From Rikenella microfusus DSM 15922 (GTDB lineage Bacteria; Bacteroidota; Bacteroidia; Bacteroidales; Rikenellaceae): DNA of 64,000 nucleotides. Where the stretch lies: contig NZ_KE386488.1 of the NCBI RefSeq assembly GCF_000427365.1, forward strand, positions 496,001-560,000. The letters run 5' to 3'. Made by a program: the position numbers and the translations under genes. Positions 55,011 through 63,175 of this stretch are shown here, one piece after another. The number at the start of each line of letters is the position of its first letter. Within the stretch, counting starts at the first letter, position 1. The notes under the pieces are model-generated. The model made no database searches and was not told the origin of the DNA. It saw only the letters and a list, made by a program, of their open reading frames with translations.

Positions 55011-56624
55011 TTATTTCACTAAGATTTCGGCGATGGGCGTACCCGTAGCCGCCGGCGGAGGGGCGATACCGAGGATATCCGCCACCGTCGGCGCGACATC
55101 CGTCATGTTCACATCATGTTCCACATCCGTGTTTCCCACCACGCCCCCGTACCAGATCAGCGGCACATGCGTATCGTAATTGTACGGCGATCCCGAATCC
55201 GAGATCACCCCCTCCGAAAACTCGATCCAGCCGGGCATCAGATTGATCATCACATCGCCCGAATTGCGCGGGAAAAAGCTGTTCTGCATCCGTCCCATCA
55301 CCCCGCCCGTGAAATGGCCGTTCTGCAAAGCCGTCGCCGTCACCGCCTGCGACACCCCGCTGAACTGGATCGCGAAATTGGCCACCGCGTTCTGCACCTC
55401 CTCCAGTTTGTGTCCCTTCTGGTAAATCAGGCCGCGGTTCAGATAGACCTGCCGGTTTTCGAACTTAAGCAACCAGTCGCCCGTCCCCAGCTGCGCCCCC
55501 AGGAAACCCGAAATAATGGCCGAAAACTGGCCGTTGTCGAACAGTCCCGCCGGCACCCGGCTGTTCGCGCGGATCGGGTCCGACGCGCCGTGGTCCGATG
55601 TCAGCACCACCAGCAGCCGGTCGCGTCCCACCTGCGTGTCCAAGAAAGAGAGCAGCGCCGCCAGATCCTCGTCCAGCCGGTAATAGCTGTCCTCCAGCTC
55701 GATCGACCCCGTGCCGTACTTCTCCCCGATGCGGCGCGATGCGTCGAAAACGATATTCAGGATGTCCGGCGCATCGTCGTTCCCCAGCCCCTCGTAGATG
55801 ATCGCCTGCACCGCGAAATCCTTGACCAGCGTATTTCCCGCCGGCGAAGCGCACAGCCGGTCGTAGTCGTACTTCTTGCGCGTCAGGAAATCGAAACTGA
55901 TCCCTTTGGCCGAATCGACCGCGATGTCCGTATATTCCTCGTTATGGTAAGCCTTCAGCGGCCGCGAGATTTCCCACTTCTGCGACGAATAGCCCGCCAC
56001 CGAACCGCTGTCGTTGAACTTTTCCACCCATCCCGGCAGCGCCGAAACGTAATAGTTGCTCGTCACCCATCGGCCGTTCTTGCCGTTGAGCCAATAGACC
56101 GCATCCGCCGAATGGCCCCCCATCACCACCGCCGATACCGGATCGAGCGCCACGCTCACCACCTTCGCGTCCCGCACCGTCGCCTTGAGCTGATCGCCCA
56201 CCGCGCTGGCGATCAGCCCGCGCGGCGAATACTGACCGTCGTACTCGTCGCTTCCCACCGTGAACGCCTTTTTGTCCGCCGCCAGATCGACCGATTCGCC
56301 CGTCGTGTAATTGAACCACCGCTGGCCGACCACCCCGTGCATCGCCGGATCGGTGCCGGTGACGATGGTAGCCAGCCCCGACCCGGTGCGGGTCAGCGCA
56401 TAGTCGTACATGGCCCGCGTGCAGAGCGAACCTTCGCGTACCAGCGTATGGAACCCTTTTTCGCCGAAGTTGTCGGCGAAACGGAGCAGGTAGTCGTAAC
56501 GCATCTGGCCCACCACGATATTGACCACCAGCCGGGGCTTGTGGCGGCTGATGGCCGATGCCGCGCGGGCCGCAGGAATGGCCGAGGCGGCCAGCAGGAG
56601 TATGAAGAGTTTACGAAGCATCAT
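55011..56624 (-). CDS. PafA-like alkaline phosphatase family protein, degenerate active site
   Basis: A 537-residue secreted protein (signal peptide to about residue 21) clearly related to the PafA group of alkaline phosphatases. Comparison with PafA as I remember it shows changes in the active site. The first metal Asp (VVDQMR) is Gly here (VVGQMR); the Asp and His of the TDxxGH motif are lost (ASRRIGEKYG); and the Lys/Arg pair that binds phosphate is missing (ALDPVSAVVMGGH). The Thr nucleophile position, the SDHGA motif and the C-terminal His in YDTHVPLIWYG remain. Two-zinc catalysis is therefore doubtful. Its stop codon is supplied by a repeat joint. Confidence 0.8.
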   Translation of the reverse strand: MMLRKLFILLLAASAIPAARAASAISRHKPRLVVNIVVGQMRYDYLLRFADNFGEKGFHTLVREGSLCTRAMYDYALTRTGSGLATIVTGTDPAMHGVVGQRWFNYTTGESVDLAADKKAFTVGSDEYDGQYSPRGLIASAVGDQLKATVRDAKVVSVALDPVSAVVMGGHSADAVYWLNGKNGRWVTSNYYVSALPGWVEKFNDSGSVAGYSSQKWEISRPLKAYHNEEYTDIAVDSAKGISFDFLTRKKYDYDRLCASPAGNTLVKDFAVQAIIYEGLGNDDAPDILNIVFDASRRIGEKYGTGSIELEDSYYRLDEDLAALLSFLDTQVGRDRLLVVLTSDHGASDPIRANSRVPAGLFDNGQFSAIISGFLGAQLGTGDWLLKFENRQVYLNRGLIYQKGHKLEEVQNAVANFAIQFSGVSQAVTATALQNGHFTGGVMGRMQNSFFPRNSGDVMINLMPGWIEFSEGVISDSGSPYNYDTHVPLIWYGGVVGNTDVEHDVNMTDVAPTVADILGIAPPPAATGTPIAEILVK

Positions 56625-56774
56625 TCATTAAAATGTATCTGTTGTTTTTCGGCGACCGCCTGCGGAAGAGGTATACGGAACGCCTGCAGAGTGTTGCGTC
56701 GCCCGCCGGGGGGAGACGGTCGCCGCCCGCTGGCGCGGGGTCGGTTTGCCGAACTCGCCGCTAACCGCGCAAAT

Positions 56775-57731
56775 TTAGCCAAAAAACCGCAGTTCTTCCC
56801 CGAAATCGGCGTTTTTGTACCGTTGTTGCAGCGATTCCGCTTTTTGCCGCATTCCGGCCCTAAAACGGGCATATTGCGGCGAATCGGGATGCAGCGGCCG
56901 ATGGGCCATCGCTTTTTTCAGTTCGCCGGCGGCAGCGATCAGCTCCGCGGCGTCCGGCGACAGCAGGGTTTCGGCAAAGCGCTCCCGCACGTATGCTACC
57001 GCCTGCGGAGAGGGGTGGCACATGTCGTCGGCATAGAAGCGATAGTCGCGCAACTCGCCCGTGACGATTTCGTAAGCCGGAAAGTAATGCACCTGTTCCG
57101 GGAAACGGTCGGTAAGTTCGTGCGCTGCCACGATCAGCGAAGATTTGCTCAGTTGGTTTTCCGTCAGTCCGTCGCCGCGGTGGATCACCGGGCTGACAGT
57201 CAGAATCACCCGCAGCGCGGGCCGCGAGGCGATACGTTCGGCCAACAGTTCGACCGTTTCGGCCACCGTCATCCGCCGCCGCGTGAAGGTACTCGCGGGC
57301 AGTTTATGGCAGTTGGCGACCACCCGGCCCTGCCGCTCATAGACCCATGCCGTACCGAAGGTCAGGAGCAGGTAATCGGCTTTTTCCAAAGCTCCGGCGC
57401 CGTCGATCCGCGCCCGTTCGATCCGTTCCAGTACGGTCTTTTTGTCCGGTCCGGAGAAGTCGCCATGATGCAGGGGGCTGTGCCACAACCCGTCGTGTTC
57501 GAACAGTTCGTCCTCGCCGAAAGGCTGTCCCGAAACGAGTCGGTCCAGTGTCCGGACGATACTGGTGGGGTTGTATTGCACGCCGAACGGATTGACGCTG
57601 ACGGGCATTTTCCCGTCGCGAAGCCAGCCGCCGACATGTGCGGCGAAACAGGAACCCAGCACGAGGCCGCGTTGCGAAGGCCCGATACGGAACGGGTAAT
57701 CGGGTATTTTTGCGGAGATACGGAAGTCCAT
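56775..57731 (-). CDS. GSCFA-domain protein
   Basis: A 318-residue protein with the GSCFA domain, named for its motif (LVLGSCFAAHVG near residue 25). It is an SGNH-hydrolase-like fold known mainly from Bacteroidetes and plant pathogens. Further blocks typical of SGNH enzymes are FGTAW, VILTVSPVIHRGDG and the C-terminal DDMCHPS with the catalytic Asp and His. Its substrate is unknown; ester or acetyl groups on glycans are plausible. I start at the ATG at 57729-57731, 39 bp after a -7 box on the minus strand (57771-57778). It diverges from the his operon promoter. Confidence 0.82.
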   Translation of the reverse strand: MDFRISAKIPDYPFRIGPSQRGLVLGSCFAAHVGGWLRDGKMPVSVNPFGVQYNPTSIVRTLDRLVSGQPFGEDELFEHDGLWHSPLHHGDFSGPDKKTVLERIERARIDGAGALEKADYLLLTFGTAWVYERQGRVVANCHKLPASTFTRRRMTVAETVELLAERIASRPALRVILTVSPVIHRGDGLTENQLSKSSLIVAAHELTDRFPEQVHYFPAYEIVTGELRDYRFYADDMCHPSPQAVAYVRERFAETLLSPDAAELIAAAGELKKAMAHRPLHPDSPQYARFRAGMRQKAESLQQRYKNADFGEELRFFG

Positions 57732-57770
57732 AAGGGTCGTTTTTTCGACAGGCCGGTACGGCCGGTTTCC

Positions 57771-57778
57771 CAAAGATA
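57771..57778 (-). promoter_or_regulatory. -7 promoter element of the GSCFA gene
   Basis: The complement reads TATCTTTG, 39 bp before the start codon. It lies about 40 bp from the divergent his promoter. Confidence 0.5.
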
Positions 57779-57818
57779 CTGCGTTTGGGCATCTGTCCGA
57801 AAAATTCCTGCACCGGAA

Positions 57819-57849
57819 TTTGCAAACCGGGAAATAATCCTTACTTTTG
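57819..57849 (+). promoter_or_regulatory. Promoter of the histidine operon
   Basis: TTTG at 57819-57822, exactly 19 bp of spacer, and TACTTTTG at 57842-57849. It is the best match to the Bacteroidetes consensus found in this window. The leader-peptide ATG follows 19 bp after the -7 box. Confidence 0.85.
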
Positions 57850-57868
57850 CCTTGTCGATAAAACCGCA

Positions 57869-57955
57869 ATGACGCTGAATACGCATATCCGCCATGGCCA
57901 TCGCCACCATCATCGCTCCGATGAAGGGAGGAACGCTTTTTGCCGCCGCGGATAG
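57869..57955 (+). CDS. hisL: Histidine operon leader peptide
   Basis: A 28-residue peptide whose residues 6-16 read HIRHGHRHHHR, with six histidine codons within ten residues. It sits between a strong promoter (57819-57849) and an intrinsic terminator (57982-58018), ahead of hisG, hisD and hisC-hisB. This is the layout of a transcription attenuator: ribosome stalling on His codons when charged histidyl-tRNA is scarce would let RNA polymerase pass the terminator. The run of His codons and the context are seen directly; the mechanism is inferred from the enterobacterial his leader. A possible alternative pairing for the terminator's 5' arm (GCTTT at 57935-57939 with AAAGC) is short. Confidence 0.85.
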   Translation: MTLNTHIRHGHRHHHRSDEGRNAFCRRG

Positions 57956-57981
57956 GTCGTTTACCGGCACGAACGCATATG

Positions 57982-58018
57982 AAAGCCTGCTTCTCCCCTC
58001 TGGACGAGCAGGCTTTTT
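57982..58018 (+). terminator. Attenuator terminator of the his operon
   Basis: A perfect 10-bp stem AAAGCCTGCT (57982-57991) with AGCAGGCTTT (58007-58016), a 15-nt loop and a T tract to 58018. It lies 26 bp after the leader-peptide stop. Confidence 0.85.
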
Positions 58019-58957
58019 CGTTGCAGACGGTCCGTGCGCACGACGGGTACGCGGCAAACGTCCCCGAACGGCGGAAGCCGCGGACCGGGGTATTCGCCGA
58101 CCCTGCGGGGTCGGCGAAAGACAGGCTATTAAACCTACGGTTAAATTGTACTTGTCTGTCGCCAACGGGCGTTTGTTTTTTTGTCCCGCTCCTGCCGCGG
58201 AGGCACCGGCTTCTCCGGCCGCCTCATGCCGGCGGGGCATCTCCTTTTTTGCGCGACCAAAAAAGGAGACAAAAAAGTCGCCGGGAATGCGATTCCCCGT
58301 TCTCGACTCCCGTCGGAACGGAAAATCGCACATTCCCGGGCCGGGAGCCTCTGCCTGAAGCCAGTGCGGGCTAAACCGGAGGGCCGGTAGACCGTCCCGA
58401 ATGTGGAAGAGATGCGGGGCGCAGCCTGCGGGGGAACGCAACAATCGCGTGAGCGATTGCTTTTGCGAGCCTCCCGAGGGGGAGGCGTCCGGCCCGCCCG
58501 CTAACGCAGAAACTGATTTTAAACTGTACGATTTTTTATTGATGCGATTCGAAAGAATCGCCGGCTTATGCGCCCAAGCCGCTTTGCGGCTTCGGGGGGT
58601 GGGCGCAAAGCCGATAAATGAGATAATTTAACCATAGGTTTAATCGTCCGCGTAGCGGCCAGCCCGAACCGACGCAGCAGCTGAACGCCATCGAACCTGT
58701 TCGTATGGCCGAGGCGCCAGGAGGAAGCCGGAACGGCAACCCACCCCCGGCGCAGGGCTGCAACTCGCAAAGCTCGTTTGGGCCTCGCTGGCTCCGGGCG
58801 ACAACATATAAATTGAACCGTAGGTTTAAGAAGTACTTCCGGCTTCTTACATTGGTGTCGAAGCACGGACAGAGGCCTCGGGCCGCCGCCATCCGCAGGA
58901 CGGCAAAAGACAAAAACAGACGGCATACGCACGAAACAACAAATATTGACACCGCAT
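58019..58957. repeat. Repeat cluster between the his attenuator and hisG
   Basis: 0.94 kb without a supported gene. Contains module E reverse (about 58145-58345, hairpin 58240-58269), a C/A hybrid (58415-58515), module D (58540-58615), module I with one end of module B (58655-58800) and module K (AAGTACTTCCGGCTTCTTAC, about 58830-58875). Joint variants are near 58135, 58525, 58635 and 58815. The last 80 bp before hisG are unique. Confidence 0.75.
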
Positions 58958-59812
58958 ATGATGATACGCATCGCACTCCAGTCCAAAGGACGGCTCAACG
59001 AAGACAGCCTGGCTCTGCTGGCCGAAGCCGGCATCGGCATCGAGCCGAGCAAACGCAAACTGCTGTCGCGTTCGGACGATTTCCCCATCGAGATCCTCTA
59101 CCTGCGCGACGACGACATTCCGCACGCCGTCGAACGCGGCGTGGCCGATATCGGCATCGTGGGCCTCAACGAATACGAAGAACGCCAATGCGGAGCAGCC
59201 ATCGTACACCGTCTCGGTTTCGGCAAATGCCGCCTTTCGCTCGCCATCCCCAAAGGAGAGTCCTATGCCGGCCCGGCATATTTCGCCGGGAAACGGATCG
59301 CGACCTCTTATCCCGTTATCCTGCGCAAATTCCTGACTGAAAAACAGATAGAAGCCGAGATCGAAGAGATCGCCGGTTCGGTGGAGATCGCCCCCGCCGT
59401 GGGGCTGGCCGACGCCATCTTCGACATCGTCAGCAGCGGCGGCACGCTGGTCTCCAACGGCCTGAAAGAGGTCGAAACGGCCATGCACTCCGAAGCCGTG
59501 CTGATCGCCACGCCGGGACTGGCGGCCGAGAAACAGGCTCTGCTCGACCAGCTGCTGTTCCGTATCGAATCGGTGGAACGAAGCCGGGGCAAGAAATATA
59601 TCCTGATGAACATCCCGACCGACCGCATCCCGGAGGCGGCGGCGATCCTGCCGGGAGTCAAAAGCCCGACGATCCTGCCGCTGGCCGAAGCGGGCTGGAG
59701 TTCGATGCACGCCGTGGTGGACGAACGGGCGCTCTGGCAGAAAATCGAGCGGCTCAAGGCCATTGGCGCCGAAGATATTCTGGTACTGGCTCTCGAAAAG
59801 ATGATTTTGTAA
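58958..59812 (+). CDS. hisG: ATP phosphoribosyltransferase (long form)
   Basis: A 284-residue HisG, the first and feedback-regulated step of histidine synthesis, joining ATP and PRPP. The N-terminus IALQSKGRLNEDSLALLAEAGI and the PRPP loop ASSGGTL-type stretch (DIVSSGGTLVSNGL, about 170) are typical. The C-terminal 75 residues form the histidine-binding regulatory domain of the long form, so HisZ is not needed. ATG codons at 58958 and 58961 are equally possible; an upstream TTG is less likely. It is separated from the leader-attenuator by 0.94 kb of repeats and from hisD by 257 bp of repeats. Confidence 0.93.
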   Translation: MMIRIALQSKGRLNEDSLALLAEAGIGIEPSKRKLLSRSDDFPIEILYLRDDDIPHAVERGVADIGIVGLNEYEERQCGAAIVHRLGFGKCRLSLAIPKGESYAGPAYFAGKRIATSYPVILRKFLTEKQIEAEIEEIAGSVEIAPAVGLADAIFDIVSSGGTLVSNGLKEVETAMHSEAVLIATPGLAAEKQALLDQLLFRIESVERSRGKKYILMNIPTDRIPEAAAILPGVKSPTILPLAEAGWSSMHAVVDERALWQKIERLKAIGAEDILVLALEKMIL

Positions 59813-60069
59813 ACTATTCCGCGACAGCGGCCGGGCCGAACCGACACAGCAGCCGGGTGTCATCGAACTCGTTCGTATGGCCGAGGCGCCAGGAGGAACC
59901 GAGCGACGTACCGAGACCGGAGACCGTTCACGGGCTTCGGCGAGGAAGCGCGAGGAAGCCGTAGGCAACCTGGAGCGGCAACCCACCCCGGCGGAGGCCT
60001 GCAACTCGCGTGGCTCGTTTGCCGCCCTGCTGGCTTCGGCGGCCATAAAAACGAATAATCAGTCAAACC
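59813..60069. repeat. Repeats between hisG and hisD
   Basis: Module I (about 59840-59900), a stretch related to module J (59900-59970) and the end of module B (59975-60045). No gene is supported. Confidence 0.7.
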
Positions 60070-61356
60070 ATGAAAACCTATACCCATCCGCCGCGCGACC
60101 AATGGAAAATCCTCCTTGCAAGGCCGTTGCAGCAAGAGAACGAGACGATCCGGCAGCGGGTCGAACAAATCATCGACCGTGTCCGCCGGGACGGAGACGC
60201 CGCCCTGCGCGAATTGTCCGACCAGTTCGACGGCGTGAAACTCGTGTCGCCGGTCGTAACGGACGAAGAAATCGAGGCGGCCGACGGCCGGTTGTCCGAA
60301 ACGTTGAAAGCCGCCATCCGGCAGGCACGCGAGAACATCGCGGCTTTCCACGGCGCACAGAAAATGGCGCCGGTCCGGGTGGAGACCATCCCGGGCGTCG
60401 TCTGCGAACAGCGCAGCGTGCCGATCCGCAGCGTGGGCCTTTATGTGCCGGGGGGCAGCGCGCCGCTGTTTTCCACGGTGCTGATGCTGGCGGTGCCGGC
60501 GCAGATCGCCGGATGCCGGGAAATCGTGCTCTGCACCCCGCCGCGCCGGGACGGTACGGTGGCTCCGGAAATACTCTGGACGGCGCGGCTCTGCGGCGTC
60601 ACCCGCATTTTCAAGGTCGGCGGAGCGCAGGCTGTGGCCGCCATGGCGTTCGGCACGCAGAGCATACCGAAGGCGGACAAGGTGTTCGGGCCGGGCAACC
60701 GTTATGTCACGATGGCCAAACAGCTGTTGGGACTGAGCGCCGTGGCGATCGACATGCCGGCGGGGCCGTCGGAGGTGATGGTGCTGGCCGACGGTACGGC
60801 GCGGGCGGAGTTCGTGGCGGCCGACCTGCTGTCGCAGGCGGAACACGGCCCGGACAGCCAGGCGATTCTGGTTACCACGTCGGCGGCATTGGCAAAGGAG
60901 GTCGCCGCGCAGGTGGAAAAGCAACTGCGGGCATTGAACCGGGCCGACATCGCGGCCAGGGCGTTGGAGGAAAGCCGTATCTTCGTGGTGGCTTCCGACG
61001 AGGAGATGGCGGCGATGGCGAACTGTTACGCGGCGGAGCATCTGATCGTGGAAACAGCGGATCCGGAGGCGGTGGCGCTGCGGATCGAACATGCGGGGAG
61101 TATCTTCCTGGGTCACTTCTCGCCGGAGAGCGTGGGAGACTACGCGTCGGGCACGAACCATACGCTGCCGACGAGCGGCTGGGCCGTGGCGTACAGCGGG
61201 GTGAATCTGGACAGCTTTTGCAAAAAAATCACGTTGCAACGCCTGACTGCCGAAGGCCTCCGGAACATCGGGGAAACGGTGGAACGCATGGCGACGGCCG
61301 AGGGACTGGACGCGCACCGGAATGCGGTAACCGTCCGATTGAATACTTGCAAATAA
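60070..61356 (+). CDS. hisD: Histidinol dehydrogenase
   Basis: A 428-residue zinc enzyme that oxidises histidinol to histidine in two NAD-dependent steps, ending the pathway. The family signature is visible in AMAFGTQSIPKADKVFGPGN and in the following IDMPAGPSEVMVLAD stretch. The zinc- and substrate-binding SQAEHGPDSQ (about 255) and the AEHL and NHTLPT motifs are present. Length is normal. Its stop codon TAA lies in the sequence ATAACCGTTCG, a repeat-joint variant that begins the 169-bp repeat before hisC-hisB. Confidence 0.94.
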   Translation: MKTYTHPPRDQWKILLARPLQQENETIRQRVEQIIDRVRRDGDAALRELSDQFDGVKLVSPVVTDEEIEAADGRLSETLKAAIRQARENIAAFHGAQKMAPVRVETIPGVVCEQRSVPIRSVGLYVPGGSAPLFSTVLMLAVPAQIAGCREIVLCTPPRRDGTVAPEILWTARLCGVTRIFKVGGAQAVAAMAFGTQSIPKADKVFGPGNRYVTMAKQLLGLSAVAIDMPAGPSEVMVLADGTARAEFVAADLLSQAEHGPDSQAILVTTSAALAKEVAAQVEKQLRALNRADIAARALEESRIFVVASDEEMAAMANCYAAEHLIVETADPEAVALRIEHAGSIFLGHFSPESVGDYASGTNHTLPTSGWAVAYSGVNLDSFCKKITLQRLTAEGLRNIGETVERMATAEGLDAHRNAVTVRLNTCK

Positions 61357-61525
61357 CCGTTCGTTTATCCGTATAGTTACATCGGGTAATTCATCCGCTT
61401 TGCGGCCCGGAGCCAGCGAGGGCAAAACCGTAGGTTGCAGCCCTTCGCCGGGGGTGGCTTCGGGCTGGCCGCTACGCGGACAATTGCCGTGCAGATAAAC
61501 GAACAGATAATTACATAGGATACGA
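61357..61525. repeat. Module B between hisD and hisC-hisB
   Basis: A joint pair near 61355-61372, a module B variant (about 61405-61485, inverted ends CCCGGAGCCA and TGGCTTCGGG) and a joint near 61497. No gene is supported. Confidence 0.7.
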
Positions 61526-63175
61526 ATGGAGATCACATCACTTTTCCGCGAGAATATCAGACAGCTGGCTCCCTACTCCACAGCCCGCGACGAATACGAC
61601 GGCGAGTTGGGGATATACCTCGACGCCAACGAGAACCCCTTCGACAACGGTTTCAACCGTTACCCCGACCCCCACAACAAACGCATACGTGCGAAAATCT
61701 CCGCCATGCGCGGCATTCCCGCCGAGCGGATTTTCGTAGGCGGCAACGGCAGCGACGAACCCATCGACCTGCTGTTCCGCGTCTTTTGCGAACCCCGGCA
61801 GGACGAAGCCCTCTCCATCTCCCCCAGCTACGGCATGTACCGCGTGGCAGCCGCCACCAACGACATCCGGCTCGTCGAAGCGCCCCTGACCGAAGACTTC
61901 CGCCTCGACACCGAAGCGTTCCTCTCCCGCGCCACCCACCGGACGAAATTAGCGTTCCTTTGTTCTCCCAACAACCCCTCCGCCAACCTGCTCGACCCCG
62001 CCGAAGTGGAAAAAGTCATCCGCGGGTTCGACGGTATCGTCGTGCTCGACGAAGCCTATATCGACTTCGCGGAACACGAAGGGTTCCTGCCCCGTCTGGC
62101 GGAATTTCCGAACCTGGTCGTACTGCAAACCCTGTCGAAAGCCTGGGGCATGGCCGGTATCCGGATCGGGTTCGCATTCGCCGCTCCCGAAATCGTGGCC
62201 GCGATGGAACGCATCAAATATCCCTATTCGGTGAACATCATTACCGAACGGCTTGTTTTGCAGGAACTCGAACGGGAAAATCTCCGCCGGGAACAAATCG
62301 CCCTGCTGGTCGAAGAGCGTCGGAAACTGGTCGCGGCACTGGAAAAAATTCCGCTGATCCGACACGTGTTTCCCTCCGATGCCAACTTCGTACTGGTGCG
62401 GGTCGATGAGCCGCGCCGCGTCTACGACAACCTGATCTCACGGGGCATTATCGTGCGCGACCGCTCCCGGATCGCCGGCTGCGAAGGGTGCCTGCGGCTG
62501 ACCGTGGGAACGCCCGACGAAAACGTTGCGTTGATCGAGGCCCTGCGGTACCCCGACCGGCCGTTCGACAAAAGCGCGGCACCTGCCGCAAGCGGAAGCC
62601 GCCGCGCGACAGTAACCCGCAAGAGCCGCGAGACCGATATTACGGCGACGCTCGACCTCGACAATGCTTCGCCGTCGAAGATTTCGACCGGACTGGGCTT
62701 TTTCGACCACATGCTGGACCAGATCGTCCACCACGGCGGTTTTTCGCTGGAGCTGACCGCCCGGGGCGATCTCCATGTGGACGAGCACCATACCATCGAA
62801 GACACCGCTCTGGTACTGGGCGAGGCGTTCCGGCAGGCGTTGGGCGACAAACGGGGAATCGGCCGTTACGGTTTCGCACTGCCGATGGACGAGAGCCGGG
62901 CGCTGGTGCTGCTCGATTTCGGCGGACGGATCGCCACGCGGTGGGACGTGGAGTTGAAACGGGAGCGGATCGGCGATGTGCCGACGGAGATGTTCGAACA
63001 TTTCTTCGACAGCTTCGCACAGGCCGCCCGGTGCAACCTGCACATCGCAGCGCGGGGCCGAAACGAACACCACCTGATCGAGGGCGTTTTCAAGGCTTTT
63101 GCACGGGCGTTGCGAATGGCTGTCGAACGGAAACCGCTCGATTTCGATCTTCCGAGTTCGAAAGGGTTGCTGTAA
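61526..63175 (+). CDS. hisCB: HisC-HisB fusion: aminotransferase plus IGP dehydratase
   Basis: A 549-residue bifunctional protein. Residues 1-350 are histidinol-phosphate aminotransferase: substrate and PLP region LDANENPF near 30, LDEAYIDF, and the PLP lysine Lys205 in LSKAWGMAGIRIG. Residues about 360-549 are imidazoleglycerol-phosphate dehydratase, starting at RRATVTRKSRETDITATL, with metal-binding motifs FFDHM, DEHHTIEDT and NEHHLIEG. The link (about 345-358) is short and rich in Ala and Ser. In many Bacteroidetes the dehydratase is instead fused to a histidinol-phosphate phosphatase; that phosphatase domain is absent here. The reading frame is unbroken, so the fusion is probably real. 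Confidence 0.93.
   Translation: MEITSLFRENIRQLAPYSTARDEYDGELGIYLDANENPFDNGFNRYPDPHNKRIRAKISAMRGIPAERIFVGGNGSDEPIDLLFRVFCEPRQDEALSISPSYGMYRVAAATNDIRLVEAPLTEDFRLDTEAFLSRATHRTKLAFLCSPNNPSANLLDPAEVEKVIRGFDGIVVLDEAYIDFAEHEGFLPRLAEFPNLVVLQTLSKAWGMAGIRIGFAFAAPEIVAAMERIKYPYSVNIITERLVLQELERENLRREQIALLVEERRKLVAALEKIPLIRHVFPSDANFVLVRVDEPRRVYDNLISRGIIVRDRSRIAGCEGCLRLTVGTPDENVALIEALRYPDRPFDKSAAPAASGSRRATVTRKSRETDITATLDLDNASPSKISTGLGFFDHMLDQIVHHGGFSLELTARGDLHVDEHHTIEDTALVLGEAFRQALGDKRGIGRYGFALPMDESRALVLLDFGGRIATRWDVELKRERIGDVPTEMFEHFFDSFAQAARCNLHIAARGRNEHHLIEGVFKAFARALRMAVERKPLDFDLPSSKGLL

Noticed and set aside
57894-58358. Reading the his leader in another frame as MAIATIIAPMKGG, an apparent Ile/Ala-rich leader or longer protein
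   Set aside because: The frame with six His codons begins 19 bp after the promoter and stops before the attenuator, upstream of his genes. The other frame runs through the terminator into repeats.
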